The notes under the pieces: generated by a model
What the model was told of the DNA's origin: nothing
Databases searched by the model: none
What the model saw: only the letters and a program-made list of their open reading frames with translations
Source: Algoriphagus iocasae
Lineage (GTDB): Bacteria; Bacteroidota; Bacteroidia; Cytophagales; Cyclobacteriaceae
Reading direction: 5' to 3'
Length of the DNA: 64,000 bases
Assembly (NCBI RefSeq): GCF_014206875.1
Contig: NZ_JACIJO010000001.1
Location: 1,514,680 to 1,578,679 of the forward strand
In this document: piece by piece, positions 44,578 to 53,562 of the stretch
Layout of the letters: each line of letters opens with the position of its first letter
Position numbering within the stretch: the stretch's first letter is position 1
Program-made: the position numbers and the translations under genes

Positions 44578-46848
44578 TCACATTTTCAAATTTTCCATCT
44601 CCAAAAGCTGTGGCTGAAAAGGCTGTTCGTACAAACGTTTTCCAGTTGCTTTGTAAAGTGAATTACCCAAAGCTGCGAATACAGGAGGGAAGAGAGGTTC
44701 TCCCAAACCTGTTGGTGCTTCGTTGTTTTGTACAAAATGCACTTCAATTTTCTTTGGAGCTTCCTTATGTCTGATCATTCGATAAGTATCAAAGTTCCTC
44801 TTGGTTGGTGCTCCATTTTCGAATGCCATTTCCCCATAAAATGCATTTCCAATTCCATCTACAATAGCTCCTTCGCCCATATTGGCGGCAGCATCTGGAT
44901 TTACCACAATGCCGCAATCTACTGCAGCATATACATTCTCTACGACTGGTTGCTTGTCTTTGATGGTAATGTCCACCACCTCAGCCACGTAGGAATTATG
45001 ACAGAAATAGGCCGAAACCCCTCGGGAAATTCCTGCTGGTACATTTGACCAGTTGGATTTCTCTCTCACCAATTCCAAAACCCCAGCATATCTTTTCGGG
45101 TCATAATCGTTGTTTTCACCCACTGGATTGGTTTCTGCTCGTTTCAGCAATTCCAATCTGAATTCAATCGGATCCTTGCCCATTTCTTCTGCCAATTCAT
45201 CCAGGAAGCTTTGTTCAGCACCTGCGATAAAGTTGGATCGTGGCGCACGGAAAGCTCCGATTGTAATATTGGATTCAATTTGCCAGCCTTCAGCTAAATA
45301 ATTGTCAATTGCTCCAGCAGGGAATCTATTGGCATGAATTGGAGACTCTGGAATACCTCCAGCTTTCACATGCAGCGCAAGTAGGTTGTTGTTATCATCC
45401 AAAGCTGCTCGGTAAGTAGCTGAGTAAGTTGGGCGATATACACCTGCACTCATATCATCTTCACGGGTATAAACCATTTTAACTGGGGCTTGTATTTTCT
45501 GTGAAATCAAAGCAGCTTCAGTCATATGATGGCTATAAGCTCTTCTTCCAAAACCTCCACCCATTCTGGCTAGGTTGATCTGAATATTTTCCTGAGGAAT
45601 CCCCAAACTCGCAGCAATGGTTTGTCTAATCAATTCAGGAGCTTGAGTTGGGCCATAAATTACCGCTTTGTCGCCTTTTACATCGGCAAAGCAATTCATC
45701 GGCTCCATGGTATTATGAGCCAAGAAGGGAGCAGTATAGGTTCTTTCCAGCACCTTTGCAGCCTTTTTGAACGCTCCTTCTGGATCTCCATCTTTTCTAA
45801 GCACATTTCCTGGCTTGGAGATGTATTCTGCCATTTTCACTTTATGCGTTTCGGAATTTTCCAATCCTCCCGGAACTTTGATATCCATGTTTTGGCCACC
45901 TCTTCCTGCCATTGGGAAAGTTGAATCAGGAGCTTCTTCCCATTCTGCCTTCAAGTTCTTCTTCGCCTGCATAACTTCCCAGGTAGAATTTCCTACGATC
46001 GCAATTATTGTAGGGAATGTGGTCGTATCAAAAAAGTTTCTTCCGTAATCATCCTTGAAGATTTTCACTTCGAATGCATCCTGAATTCCTGGCATAGAAG
46101 TCACCGAACTTTTATCAAATGACTTCAATTGCATCCCAAAAGCCGGAGGTTGTACGATCGCCGCATACTTCATTCCTTCCACTTTATGGTCTATTCCAAA
46201 CATGGGTTTTCCGGTAACTATCTTCGTACCATCCACATTCTTTTTGGAGTTTCCGATGATTTTAAAATCTGAAATATCCTTTAATTTAACTGTCTCAGGA
46301 TCTGGGGCTTCTAATGTCCCTGCTAAAGAAGCCATTTCACCATAACTAGCTCTCTTTCCGGAAGTTTGATGCTCTACAAATCCTGCATTTGTACTGATTT
46401 CCTCAGCGGGTACATTCCATGTTTGGGCTGCAGCATTTACAATTAATTGTCTAGCAGTGGCACCTGCTGTTCTTAATGGCATCCAACCTGATCGGATCCC
46501 CTGACTACCTCCGGTAAATTGACGATCAAAACGCTCAGGATAAAAATCAGCTTGCTCGACAAAGACGTTTTTCCATTCCACATCCAGTTCATCTGCCAGA
46601 ATCATTGGTAGTGAAGTTTTCACATTCGAACCGAATTCCGGGTTTGGATTGAATAAGGTGACGGCACCGTTTTCACCGATTTTGATGTAACTGTTTAATT
46701 CAAACCACTCTTTGGGCATGGTCAAAACTTCCTCAGGAGTAGGCTTACAACCTGCCAGCCAGCTAAAACTCAGCATCATTCCTCCTCCCGCCAGCGTGGA
46801 CACTTTCAGGAAGGATCTTCTATTTAATTTTTTATCTACTAATGTCAT
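44578..46848 (-). CDS. Molybdopterin-binding subunit of aldehyde/isoquinoline-type oxidoreductase
   Basis: A 756-residue large subunit of the xanthine oxidase/aldehyde oxidoreductase family, related to isoquinoline 1-oxidoreductase subunit beta. A Tat-type leader is present (NRRSFLKVSTLAGGGMMLSF), so the folded holoenzyme should go to the periplasm. Typical cofactor blocks are ARMGGGFGRRAYSHHMTEAA, GAFRAPRSNFIAGAEQSFLD and the catalytic-Glu region GLGEPLFPPVFAALGNSLY near the C-terminus. It hydroxylates aldehydes or N-heterocycles with water as oxygen source. It is 11 bp downstream of the iron-sulfur subunit gene. No FAD subunit is seen, as usual for this two-subunit class. Confidence 0.9.
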   Translation of the reverse strand: MTLVDKKLNRRSFLKVSTLAGGGMMLSFSWLAGCKPTPEEVLTMPKEWFELNSYIKIGENGAVTLFNPNPEFGSNVKTSLPMILADELDVEWKNVFVEQADFYPERFDRQFTGGSQGIRSGWMPLRTAGATARQLIVNAAAQTWNVPAEEISTNAGFVEHQTSGKRASYGEMASLAGTLEAPDPETVKLKDISDFKIIGNSKKNVDGTKIVTGKPMFGIDHKVEGMKYAAIVQPPAFGMQLKSFDKSSVTSMPGIQDAFEVKIFKDDYGRNFFDTTTFPTIIAIVGNSTWEVMQAKKNLKAEWEEAPDSTFPMAGRGGQNMDIKVPGGLENSETHKVKMAEYISKPGNVLRKDGDPEGAFKKAAKVLERTYTAPFLAHNTMEPMNCFADVKGDKAVIYGPTQAPELIRQTIAASLGIPQENIQINLARMGGGFGRRAYSHHMTEAALISQKIQAPVKMVYTREDDMSAGVYRPTYSATYRAALDDNNNLLALHVKAGGIPESPIHANRFPAGAIDNYLAEGWQIESNITIGAFRAPRSNFIAGAEQSFLDELAEEMGKDPIEFRLELLKRAETNPVGENNDYDPKRYAGVLELVREKSNWSNVPAGISRGVSAYFCHNSYVAEVVDITIKDKQPVVENVYAAVDCGIVVNPDAAANMGEGAIVDGIGNAFYGEMAFENGAPTKRNFDTYRMIRHKEAPKKIEVHFVQNNEAPTGLGEPLFPPVFAALGNSLYKATGKRLYEQPFQPQLLEMENLKM

Positions 46849-46859
46849 GATCTCTTGGG

Positions 46860-47318
46860 TTAGGCTGTTTTAGCTGCAGTTTTGATGGCTGCTTTGATCC
46901 TCGTATATGTTCCACAGCGACAGATATTTCCATTCATTGCATTGTCTATATCTTCATCGCTGGGACTTGGGTTTTCTTTTAAAAGAGCTACTGCGGACAT
47001 GATTTGTCCGGCTTGGCAATAGCCACATTGCGGCACATCATGTTCCAGCCATGCTTTTTGCACTGGATGATCACCATTTTCTGAGATTCCCTCGATCGTG
47101 GTAATCTGCGCATCAATAGCGGCAGAAACCGGGAGTTGACAGGAGCGAACAGCTGTACCATTCATATGGATCGTGCAGGCGCCACATTGCGCAATTCCAC
47201 AACCGAATTTGGTGCCCACCAAATCCAGATGATCTCGAAGAACCCAAAGCATGGGTGTATTCGGGTCTACGTCAACGCTCAGGGATTTTCCGTTAATCGA
47301 TAATTTATATTGTGCCAT
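46860..47318 (-). CDS. (2Fe-2S) subunit of the molybdenum hydroxylase
   Basis: A 152-residue iron-sulfur subunit partnering the downstream large subunit. Plant-type 2Fe-2S ligands are in [20 protein letters not shown] and VRSC. The second, alpha-helical cluster is bound by [16 protein letters not shown] and [15 protein letters not shown]. It passes electrons from the molybdenum centre, probably to a cytochrome, as in isoquinoline oxidoreductase. It lacks its own signal and is presumably exported bound to the Tat-bearing partner. It is the first gene of the operon, with 274 bp of sequence upstream in which I see no gene. Confidence 0.92.
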   Translation of the reverse strand: MAQYKLSINGKSLSVDVDPNTPMLWVLRDHLDLVGTKFGCGIAQCGACTIHMNGTAVRSCQLPVSAAIDAQITTIEGISENGDHPVQKAWLEHDVPQCGYCQAGQIMSAVALLKENPSPSDEDIDNAMNGNICRCGTYTRIKAAIKTAAKTA

Positions 47319-47592
47319 CTTTTTCTGTATTTGTTTCTAAGATAAGGAATTATAAAAATTGAATCCTTATGAAAATCAAATGATCATTCTTAAAGACAAT
47401 CGTTTTTAGCCTTTATTGTTTCGATTTCCCAAGAACGAGAAAAGGGTAACGACTGATCTTATCCTATGAGTTGAGCTTTTACTTTTAAATAAAAAAGGAT
47501 GCTATAATTCTTACAGGCTTTTACTAATTTCAAAAAGACCTTAATAGGAAATGTTAAACCAAACGCCGATCGCTTTAGGTAAATCTCAATGA

Positions 47593-48351
47593 TTAAATGT
47601 TGATGCCAAATCCATGGATCAAAACCAATCTTAACCCCACGTAAATCACCAAAACAGCGGTTAATCCACCCAAAAACCTGAGATTAAATTTCTTATTGGA
47701 AAGGTAAGATCCAATACTTCCTCCAAGCACTACTGCCAAAATCAGTTTCCAGATTAAATCCAGATCCACTTGAAAAGTATCCGCCACAGTCAGACCTACT
47801 AAACCGGAAATAGAATTGACAAGAATAAAAACTGAAGCCAAAGAAGCGACGGTTCTGGGGTTTGCCCAATTCAATAAGTTGAGGGTAGGACTTAGAAAAA
47901 TTCCTCCACCGATCCCCGAAACTCCGGCAAGTAAGCCCACGCTTCCTCCAAGTCCTAGCTTTTTGATCAGGCTAAATTCATGCGAAACAAGCTTGGCTTG
48001 AATATATCGAAGCATCATGGCGATGCCGGAAAGGATCAATGATGAGCCTAGAATTAAAAAGAAAACCTGTTGGGAGAGCTTTAATTGTGCTCCCAGATAG
48101 GCGAGAGGGATACTTGAGACCAGAAATGGCCAAAACGTTTTTAGGTCGAAAACCTTATTCCGGATAAAAATCAGTGTTCCAATGGTCACCACGCAGATAT
48201 TTAAAATCAAGGCAGTGGATCTGATTTCATAGAAATTGGTGAGGAATAAACTCATGATCGCGAGATAGCTAGAGCCTCCACCAAAACCTACCGAACTGTA
48301 AAACAATGCGATAATGAAAAATATGTAGGGGAGGTATTCTATGGTGATCAT
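47593..48351 (-). CDS. TauE/SafE family permease
   Basis: A 252-residue inner-membrane protein with about eight transmembrane helices. Paired family motifs are SSVGFGGGSSYLAIMSLF near the N-terminus and AGVSGIGGGIFLSPTLNL in the middle. The family exports or imports small sulfur-containing or carboxylate anions such as sulfite, sulfoacetate or taurine. The substrate is not evident. It is a single gene, with gene-free sequence on both sides. Confidence 0.87.
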   Translation of the reverse strand: MITIEYLPYIFFIIALFYSSVGFGGGSSYLAIMSLFLTNFYEIRSTALILNICVVTIGTLIFIRNKVFDLKTFWPFLVSSIPLAYLGAQLKLSQQVFFLILGSSLILSGIAMMLRYIQAKLVSHEFSLIKKLGLGGSVGLLAGVSGIGGGIFLSPTLNLLNWANPRTVASLASVFILVNSISGLVGLTVADTFQVDLDLIWKLILAVVLGGSIGSYLSNKKFNLRFLGGLTAVLVIYVGLRLVLIHGFGINI

Positions 48352-48748
48352 GTAGTGCGAATAAAGCAGCTATGTAAGTTAAAATCTAAATAGATTTTGT
48401 TTTCTAGCGTTCAATTTGACTATTTATTTCAAAATGGGCAATGGCCAAAGGGATCTATTTGAAAAGGTGATTTCAGATCAAAAATTGATTTGGGTTTTTA
48501 AACTTGAATTTGAAAATTCAATAATCAAGGACTTTGATTTTTTCAGAAGATATATGATCTGTTGAAACCCTTTTTTCTTTTCCAAAAAATAAATTCCATC
48601 TCCTGCACAATTCCCCTCGACGAAATCCTTAATTTGGATTCTGCAGAACTTAAGGAGACTTGTGGATATTAGCGATTAGACATAATAGTGTAAAGAGAGC
48701 GATGTAACCAAAAGTATTTGCTTCATTTCCTTCAGATTGTAGATTTTT
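48352..48748. other. 397-bp gene-free stretch
   Basis: No ORF with a plausible start, no tRNA and no strong terminator is seen. It is AT-rich. A short hairpin (GAAATCC ... GGATTC near 48625-48645) is the only structure noted. Confidence 0.5.
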
Positions 48749-49666
48749 GTGAACAGATTATTAACTCTCTTATTCTTCCTTTTTATCGCTCAAATTTGTA
48801 ACGCTCAAATTGAAATTACGGGAACTGTAATCTCAGGCGAAGATGGTTTAGGTCTGCCCGGGGCGAAAGTTGTAGAATTTGGAACCCAGAACGGAACTAC
48901 AACCAATTTGGATGGAAACTTTCGATTAACAGTAAATGACTTGAACGCAACATTGGAAATCTCCTTTGTTGGATTCATCACTAAACAACTTGAATTAAAA
49001 GGCCAAGACTCGATTTCAACCACATTAAAGGTTGATTGCAATAGGGATTTCTTTGATTCCCAAAGTGTGAGTATCTACGCCTTAAGTGGAATCATTAACA
49101 ACCCAATCGGTGGACAAGTTGACTTTGCATTTCCAAACTTTAGCTCTGGTACACTAATTACTGGCTTTTCTCTTCAATCTGATCTGAATGACAAAAGGTT
49201 CATTAAAGGGAAACTCGAATACAAACACTTCATCTTCAACTGTGATTTCGATTTTGATCTTAACTGGTATTATAGACGAGTGAACTTCACCGAATTCAGG
49301 TCATCAACAAACTCTTTTGAAACCAACTTCAACTATGGTAACTTAAGATTAACTGCTGGATACAGTAATCTTAACTTTGAAAATAAATTATCAAGTACTA
49401 CCGAAAATTTATCAGCTCCTTTGATTGGATTAGGAACTTGGATAAACACAGTTTCTGTCCAAACCTTGCTAACAGGGAAAGCGGCTTTTTACAACGGTCG
49501 AACTGAGATCGTAGGTCAAGCCACCTTTTTTACTAAGCATGTTGAACTCTTTGTGAACTTTTACCAACTAGACTCTTTTTCAGAATTGACAATTGGAATA
49601 GGAAAGGAATTTGGATACTGGCTCAAATCGCAAAAACATTTTAAAAAACAGTACAAAAATCGTTAA
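48749..49666 (+). CDS. Exported protein with carboxypeptidase-like regulatory domain
   Basis: A 305-residue protein. Translation must start at GTG 48749, since a TAG in frame lies 9 bases upstream. The signal peptide is MNRLLTLLFFLFIAQICNAQ. Residues 22-100 form a CarboxypepD_reg-like beta-sandwich (ITGTVISGEDGLGLPGAKV, TTNLDGNFRLTV, ISFVGFITKQL), as found at the N-terminus of SusC-type receptors. No plug or barrel of a receptor follows. The remaining 200 residues are beta-rich with many Phe, Tyr and Asn, possibly a small barrel. Function is unknown. Confidence 0.72.
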   Translation: MNRLLTLLFFLFIAQICNAQIEITGTVISGEDGLGLPGAKVVEFGTQNGTTTNLDGNFRLTVNDLNATLEISFVGFITKQLELKGQDSISTTLKVDCNRDFFDSQSVSIYALSGIINNPIGGQVDFAFPNFSSGTLITGFSLQSDLNDKRFIKGKLEYKHFIFNCDFDFDLNWYYRRVNFTEFRSSTNSFETNFNYGNLRLTAGYSNLNFENKLSSTTENLSAPLIGLGTWINTVSVQTLLTGKAAFYNGRTEIVGQATFFTKHVELFVNFYQLDSFSELTIGIGKEFGYWLKSQKHFKKQYKNR

Positions 49667-49733
49667 AAAATCATGCCTTCGGGACTTGCACCATTTCCAA
49701 ACCTTTATCATTATTTAATAAAAAACTGAACAA

Positions 49734-50183
49734 ATGATTGTATTAAAAAGAATAGGAATAGTTTTGATAGTTTTAATCACTATTCAAACAATAACTTTTT
49801 ATACTATATCTGAAAGTTTCTTAGTAAAGGAAATTGGGAGCAACTATGAAAGTTATGTTTTACAATTCGAAGAAAATAAAATTAAAGACATCGGTGTTAT
49901 TTCTGAGCTCGAACTAACGAAGGAAAAAGTGATAGAAAGTTTTAAGGAGTTTGAACCATATAATTTAACGATTTGCAAATCAATATTTGATTGTTCTGAC
50001 TTGCAAGAAACGGAATTCTTTTATCTCTATTGGTTTGACTTCGAAACTAAGAATCCTTTCACAATAAATTCAATAAATGAAGGCGAATTTGCAAAGGAAT
50101 ATGGTGCAGGTTGGGATTCTAAATACATCTGGATAATATATAAATGGATTCTTATAGAAAAAACGAATACTGGAATCTCTTAA
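49734..50183 (+). CDS. Hypothetical membrane-anchored protein
   Basis: A 149-residue protein of unknown function. One N-terminal membrane helix is evident (RIGIVLIVLITIQTITFYTI, about residues 6-25). The rest is polar, with many Glu, Phe and Tyr and a Cys pair (ICKSIFDCSD, Cys82 and Cys88 approximately). The gene follows the regulatory-domain protein by 67 bp. A low-GC hairpin (50211-50241) ends the region. No family is recognised. Confidence 0.62.
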   Translation: MIVLKRIGIVLIVLITIQTITFYTISESFLVKEIGSNYESYVLQFEENKIKDIGVISELELTKEKVIESFKEFEPYNLTICKSIFDCSDLQETEFFYLYWFDFETKNPFTINSINEGEFAKEYGAGWDSKYIWIIYKWILIEKTNTGIS

Positions 50184-50210
50184 CAAGAGAAAAAACTAAA
50201 TGATAACACC

Positions 50211-50241
50211 AAATAAAACCTATTGAAAACGGTTTTTATTT
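50211..50241 (+). terminator. Possible low-GC terminator
   Basis: AAATAAAACC and GGTTTTTATTT can pair around a 10-base loop. The stem is weak and AT-rich, but a T-rich tract is present. It lies after the membrane-protein gene. Confidence 0.35.
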
Positions 50242-50293
50242 AAACGTTAATATTCATCCTCTCTCATTCTATTTTTTCAATATCAAACCTCTC

Positions 50294-51307
50294 TCACCCC
50301 TCCAGCCTCCTACAAGACTCCCTAATCACCAACTTGGTTTCCAGATTTTTAATCTCTAAGGCGATTTCTGGGTCGTTGATTTTGTTCAGCAGGTACTTGG
50401 CTCCGGTTACACCCATTTCAAAGGGTTGCTGATTTACCGTGCTTAGGGTAGGGTTGATGTAAGTGGAGATAGGTTCATCAGCATAGCCAATCACAGACAA
50501 TTGACCGGGAATAGGAATAGTGAGTTGACTTGCTGCTTTGTAAATTTCAAAAGCTAGGTAATCACTATAAGCAAATGCACCATCTACCCAATTATTCTCT
50601 AAACAGGATTTTATTTTTTCGACAAGGTCAGGATTACTTCCCTCCAGGATTAACCTTTCATCCAATTCTATTTCATGCTTTCGAAGAGCTTCCTTATAGC
50701 CCATAAAGCGGTTGAAGGTAGTTGACAGGTTATCAGGGCCCTTGATATGCATGATCTTTCTGCATCCAATTTGACATAAATGATCCACTGCTGAGAATGC
50801 TCCCTTGAAATCATCCGAGATCACGTAAGGAGTTTCAATTTCCTCCGAAAATCTATCCACCAAAACCAAAGGAGTATCATTATCCATCACTTCCTGAAGA
50901 TGCTCAAACTTGTCATTCATCTTGGAGATAGTGGCAATAATCCCGTCTACCCGTGCATCCAAAAGCGTATGAATGGATTTTATTTCCTGATTCTGGTCTT
51001 CATTGGAAGTACAAATCAGCAATTGATATCCGGCTTTAGAAGTGACACTTTCTATTCCGGAAAGCATGCGGCTATAAAAATGATGGGTGAATTCCGGGAT
51101 AATCAATCCGATTGTATTGGTGCGGTTTTCCAAAAGACTTTTAGCGATAGGATTAGGTCTGTACCCTAGTTTTTTTGCCAAAGAAATGATTTCTAGCCTT
51201 TTTTTCTCAGAGACTTTTCCGCCACCATTTAGCGCTCGGGAAACCGTGGATGGCGTTACCTGAAGTGTATTGGCAATATCTGTGATGCTGGTTCTTTTCT
51301 TTTTCAT
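50294..51307 (-). CDS. LacI family transcriptional regulator
   Basis: A 337-residue cytosolic repressor. The N-terminal helix-turn-helix is TSITDIANTLQVTPSTVSRA (about residues 5-24), with hinge helix NPIAKSLLENRTNTIGL. The periplasmic-binding-like effector domain runs about 62-337 (LIIPEFTHHFYSRMLSGIE, YADEPISTYINPTLSTVNQ). It is transcribed divergently from the carbohydrate operon, and a 16-bp palindrome lies in the gap. It is therefore the likely local regulator, released by a sugar such as L-fucose or a derived oligosaccharide. The effector is inferred. Confidence 0.92.
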   Translation of the reverse strand: MKKKRTSITDIANTLQVTPSTVSRALNGGGKVSEKKRLEIISLAKKLGYRPNPIAKSLLENRTNTIGLIIPEFTHHFYSRMLSGIESVTSKAGYQLLICTSNEDQNQEIKSIHTLLDARVDGIIATISKMNDKFEHLQEVMDNDTPLVLVDRFSEEIETPYVISDDFKGAFSAVDHLCQIGCRKIMHIKGPDNLSTTFNRFMGYKEALRKHEIELDERLILEGSNPDLVEKIKSCLENNWVDGAFAYSDYLAFEIYKAASQLTIPIPGQLSVIGYADEPISTYINPTLSTVNQQPFEMGVTGAKYLLNKINDPEIALEIKNLETKLVIRESCRRLEG

Positions 51308-51393
51308 TTTTGGGACAAAGGCTTAACCTCAATTCTAAATTAGCAGAAATGCATGTATTCAGGATCTTATTTCAAATGAACGGTTCTAGTTTA

Positions 51394-51409
51394 GGTCAAA
51401 CGTTTGACC
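51394..51409. promoter_or_regulatory. LacI-type operator
   Basis: GGTCAAACGTTTGACC is a perfect 16-bp palindrome with the central CG step that LacI-family hinge helices prefer. It lies 84 bp from the lacI start and 87 bp from the aldo/keto reductase start, so the regulator could control both directions. Confidence 0.75.
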
Positions 51410-51496
51410 AATATACTGTTCATCATTTTTATGATATTGGTTTATTGTTTTGATAAACTTGATTTGGGCCAAACAAATTTTGGTCAAGAAATAAGA

Positions 51497-52543
51497 ATGA
51501 AATTAGGAAAAACAGGCTTACAGGTACCTACCATGGTTTTTGGGACGAGTTCTCTGGGGAATCTCTATGAAGCTAGGTCCTATGAACAAAAATTGGATTT
51601 GGTCCGAACAAGCATAGAATGCTTTCCGAATGGGGCAGTGCTTGATTCGGCCGGGAAATATGGGGCAGGATTGGCTTTGGAAACCTTGGGGCAAGCATTA
51701 CATGATTTGAATGTATCTAAAGACAACATACTAATCAGTAATAAACTGGCTTGGAGGAGAGCTCCTTTAATCGGTAAGGAACCTACTTTTGAGAAAGATG
51801 TCTGGAAGGATTTGAAATACGATGCCGTTCAGGATATTAGCTATCAGGGCATTTTACAATGCTTTGAAGAAGGCAATTCACTTCTAAAAGGTTTTGAGAG
51901 TCAATTGGTTTCTATCCATGATCCTGATGAGTATTTGGATCAAGCTTCTTCACCAAAAGATTACGAAAAGTGCTTTCAGGATATTTTGGAAGGCTATGCA
52001 GCATTGGATGAACTGAAGCAAGCCGGCAAGGTGAAAGCCATAGGAGTAGGTTCTAAAAGTTGGGAAGTAATCCAGAAAATCCATTCTCATTTCAAGCTGG
52101 ATTGGGTGATGATCGCTAATAGCATGACGATTTACGATCATCCTGTTGAGCTTTTTGAGTATATGAAGCAGTTAGAAAAAGAAGGAGTGGGGATTGTCAA
52201 CTCAGCAGTATTTCATTCTGGATTTTTGGTGGGAGGAGAGCATTTTGATTATCAAAAACTGAGTTTGGATGATGCCGAAAGTCAGAAGAAATTTAAATGG
52301 AGGGAACAGTTATTTGCGCTTTGCAAAGCTTCAGAAATTGACCCTGCCCATGCTTGCATCCAGTTTGCACTTCAACTTCCGGGTGTAAATTCTTTGGCAC
52401 TGAATTCTACCTCTAGCAGAAGAATTCAGGCAAATGCCAAATTTTGTGAAACTCCAATTTCAAATGAATTCTGGATTTCCTGTAAGGAACAAGGCTTGAT
52501 CGCCGATTATGTATTAGATTTTAAATTAAATAAAGCAGAATGA
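51497..52543 (+). CDS. Aldo/keto reductase, L-fucose dehydrogenase-like
   Basis: A 348-residue cytosolic NAD(P)-dependent enzyme. ATG 51497 is preferred because homologues begin with KLGKTGLQVPTMVFGTSSLG; the longer frame from 51404 starts only a few bases from the operator. The catalytic tetrad is traceable: Asp50 and Tyr55 in LDSAGKYG, Lys83 in ISNKLAWRRAPL, and His near VSIHDPDEYL. The pattern fits D-threo-aldose/L-fucose dehydrogenases, which oxidise L-fucose to its lactone. With a GH95 fucosidase in the same operon, L-fucose is the likely substrate (inferred). The stop overlaps the next start (ATGA). Confidence 0.82.
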   Translation: MKLGKTGLQVPTMVFGTSSLGNLYEARSYEQKLDLVRTSIECFPNGAVLDSAGKYGAGLALETLGQALHDLNVSKDNILISNKLAWRRAPLIGKEPTFEKDVWKDLKYDAVQDISYQGILQCFEEGNSLLKGFESQLVSIHDPDEYLDQASSPKDYEKCFQDILEGYAALDELKQAGKVKAIGVGSKSWEVIQKIHSHFKLDWVMIANSMTIYDHPVELFEYMKQLEKEGVGIVNSAVFHSGFLVGGEHFDYQKLSLDDAESQKKFKWREQLFALCKASEIDPAHACIQFALQLPGVNSLALNSTSSRRIQANAKFCETPISNEFWISCKEQGLIADYVLDFKLNKAE

Positions 52544-53550
52544 AATTATTATCCTGTTTATCTCCTGGAGAATTTGAATACCAAGAGGCGGAAATGCCGA
52601 AAGTCTCTAAAGGAAAAGCCATTGTCAAAATTAAGAGAATCGGGATCTGTGGGACGGATTTGCATGCATTTGAAGGAACCCAACCATATTTTTCTTACCC
52701 AAGAATTTTAGGACATGAGCTTGCCGGTGAAGTCGTGGATATCGAGGAGAATAATGAAATCTCCAAAGGAGATCAGGTAACTGTGATTCCTTATTTCAGC
52801 TGTGGAACATGTATAGCCTGTAGAAATGGAAAACCGAATTGCTGCCAAAAAATCTCTGTTTTTGGAGTTCATGAGGATGGAGGAATGCGAGAGTTTGTCT
52901 CAGTTCCACTTACTTCTTTGGTCAAGAAAGAGGGATTAAACTTAGATCAACTTGCACTCGCAGAACCGTTTGCCATCGGCGCTCATGGGGTTCGGAGAGC
53001 AGGAGTGAAGCCTGGGCAAACTGTATTGGTGATTGGTGCTGGTCCGATTGGATTGGGAGTGATGGAATTTGCCAGAATAGCAGGTGCCAAGGTGATTGCG
53101 ATGGATATCAATGAGCAGCGATTACAGTTTTGTAAAGATGCTTGGAATATTCCCCATGTAGTCAAAGCTGGAAGTTCTGCGCATGAGCAGATTCAGGAAA
53201 TCACCAATAATGATTTCTGCGATGTGGTGATCGATGCGACGGGTAGCTTGGCAGCGATCAACGCTGGTTTTCAATTCATAGCCCATGGAGGGGCATATGT
53301 TTTGGTAGGTTTACAAAAAGGAGAAATTGCTTTTTCTCATCCCGAATTTCATAAACGGGAAGCAACTTTAATGAGTAGCAGAAACGCAACAAGAGAAGAT
53401 TTTGATCAGGTTTTGGAAGCGATGACTTCCGGTCAATTGTCGATAGAAAAGTACATCACCCATAAAGTCAAATTTGATCAGGTGAAGAATGATTTTCAGT
53501 CTTGGTTGAAACCAGAAACCGGAGTGATCAAAGCCGTAGTAGAATTATAA
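52540..53550 (+). CDS. Zinc-dependent medium-chain alcohol dehydrogenase
   Basis: A 336-residue cytosolic NAD-dependent dehydrogenase. The catalytic zinc ligands are Cys37 (RIGICGTD) and His59-Glu60 (GHELAGEV). The structural zinc is held by Cys88, Cys91, Cys94 and Cys102 (CGTCIACRNGKPNCC). The Rossmann motif VLVIGAGPIGLGVMEFAR is at about 163-180. Such enzymes oxidise polyols and sugar acids (for example galactonate or 2-keto-3-deoxy-fuconate). Four-base overlap (ATGA) with the aldo/keto reductase gene implies coupled translation, so it likely acts downstream of it in sugar oxidation. Confidence 0.87.
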   Translation: MKLLSCLSPGEFEYQEAEMPKVSKGKAIVKIKRIGICGTDLHAFEGTQPYFSYPRILGHELAGEVVDIEENNEISKGDQVTVIPYFSCGTCIACRNGKPNCCQKISVFGVHEDGGMREFVSVPLTSLVKKEGLNLDQLALAEPFAIGAHGVRRAGVKPGQTVLVIGAGPIGLGVMEFARIAGAKVIAMDINEQRLQFCKDAWNIPHVVKAGSSAHEQIQEITNNDFCDVVIDATGSLAAINAGFQFIAHGGAYVLVGLQKGEIAFSHPEFHKREATLMSSRNATREDFDQVLEAMTSGQLSIEKYITHKVKFDQVKNDFQSWLKPETGVIKAVVEL

Positions 53551-53562
53551 TCAACTATTAAA

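Noticed and set aside
51404..51496. Longer N-terminus for the aldo/keto reductase with a membrane-like start
   Set aside because: The extra 31 codons begin inside the operator palindrome region and are absent from the family's normal start; ATG 51497 fits the first beta strand.
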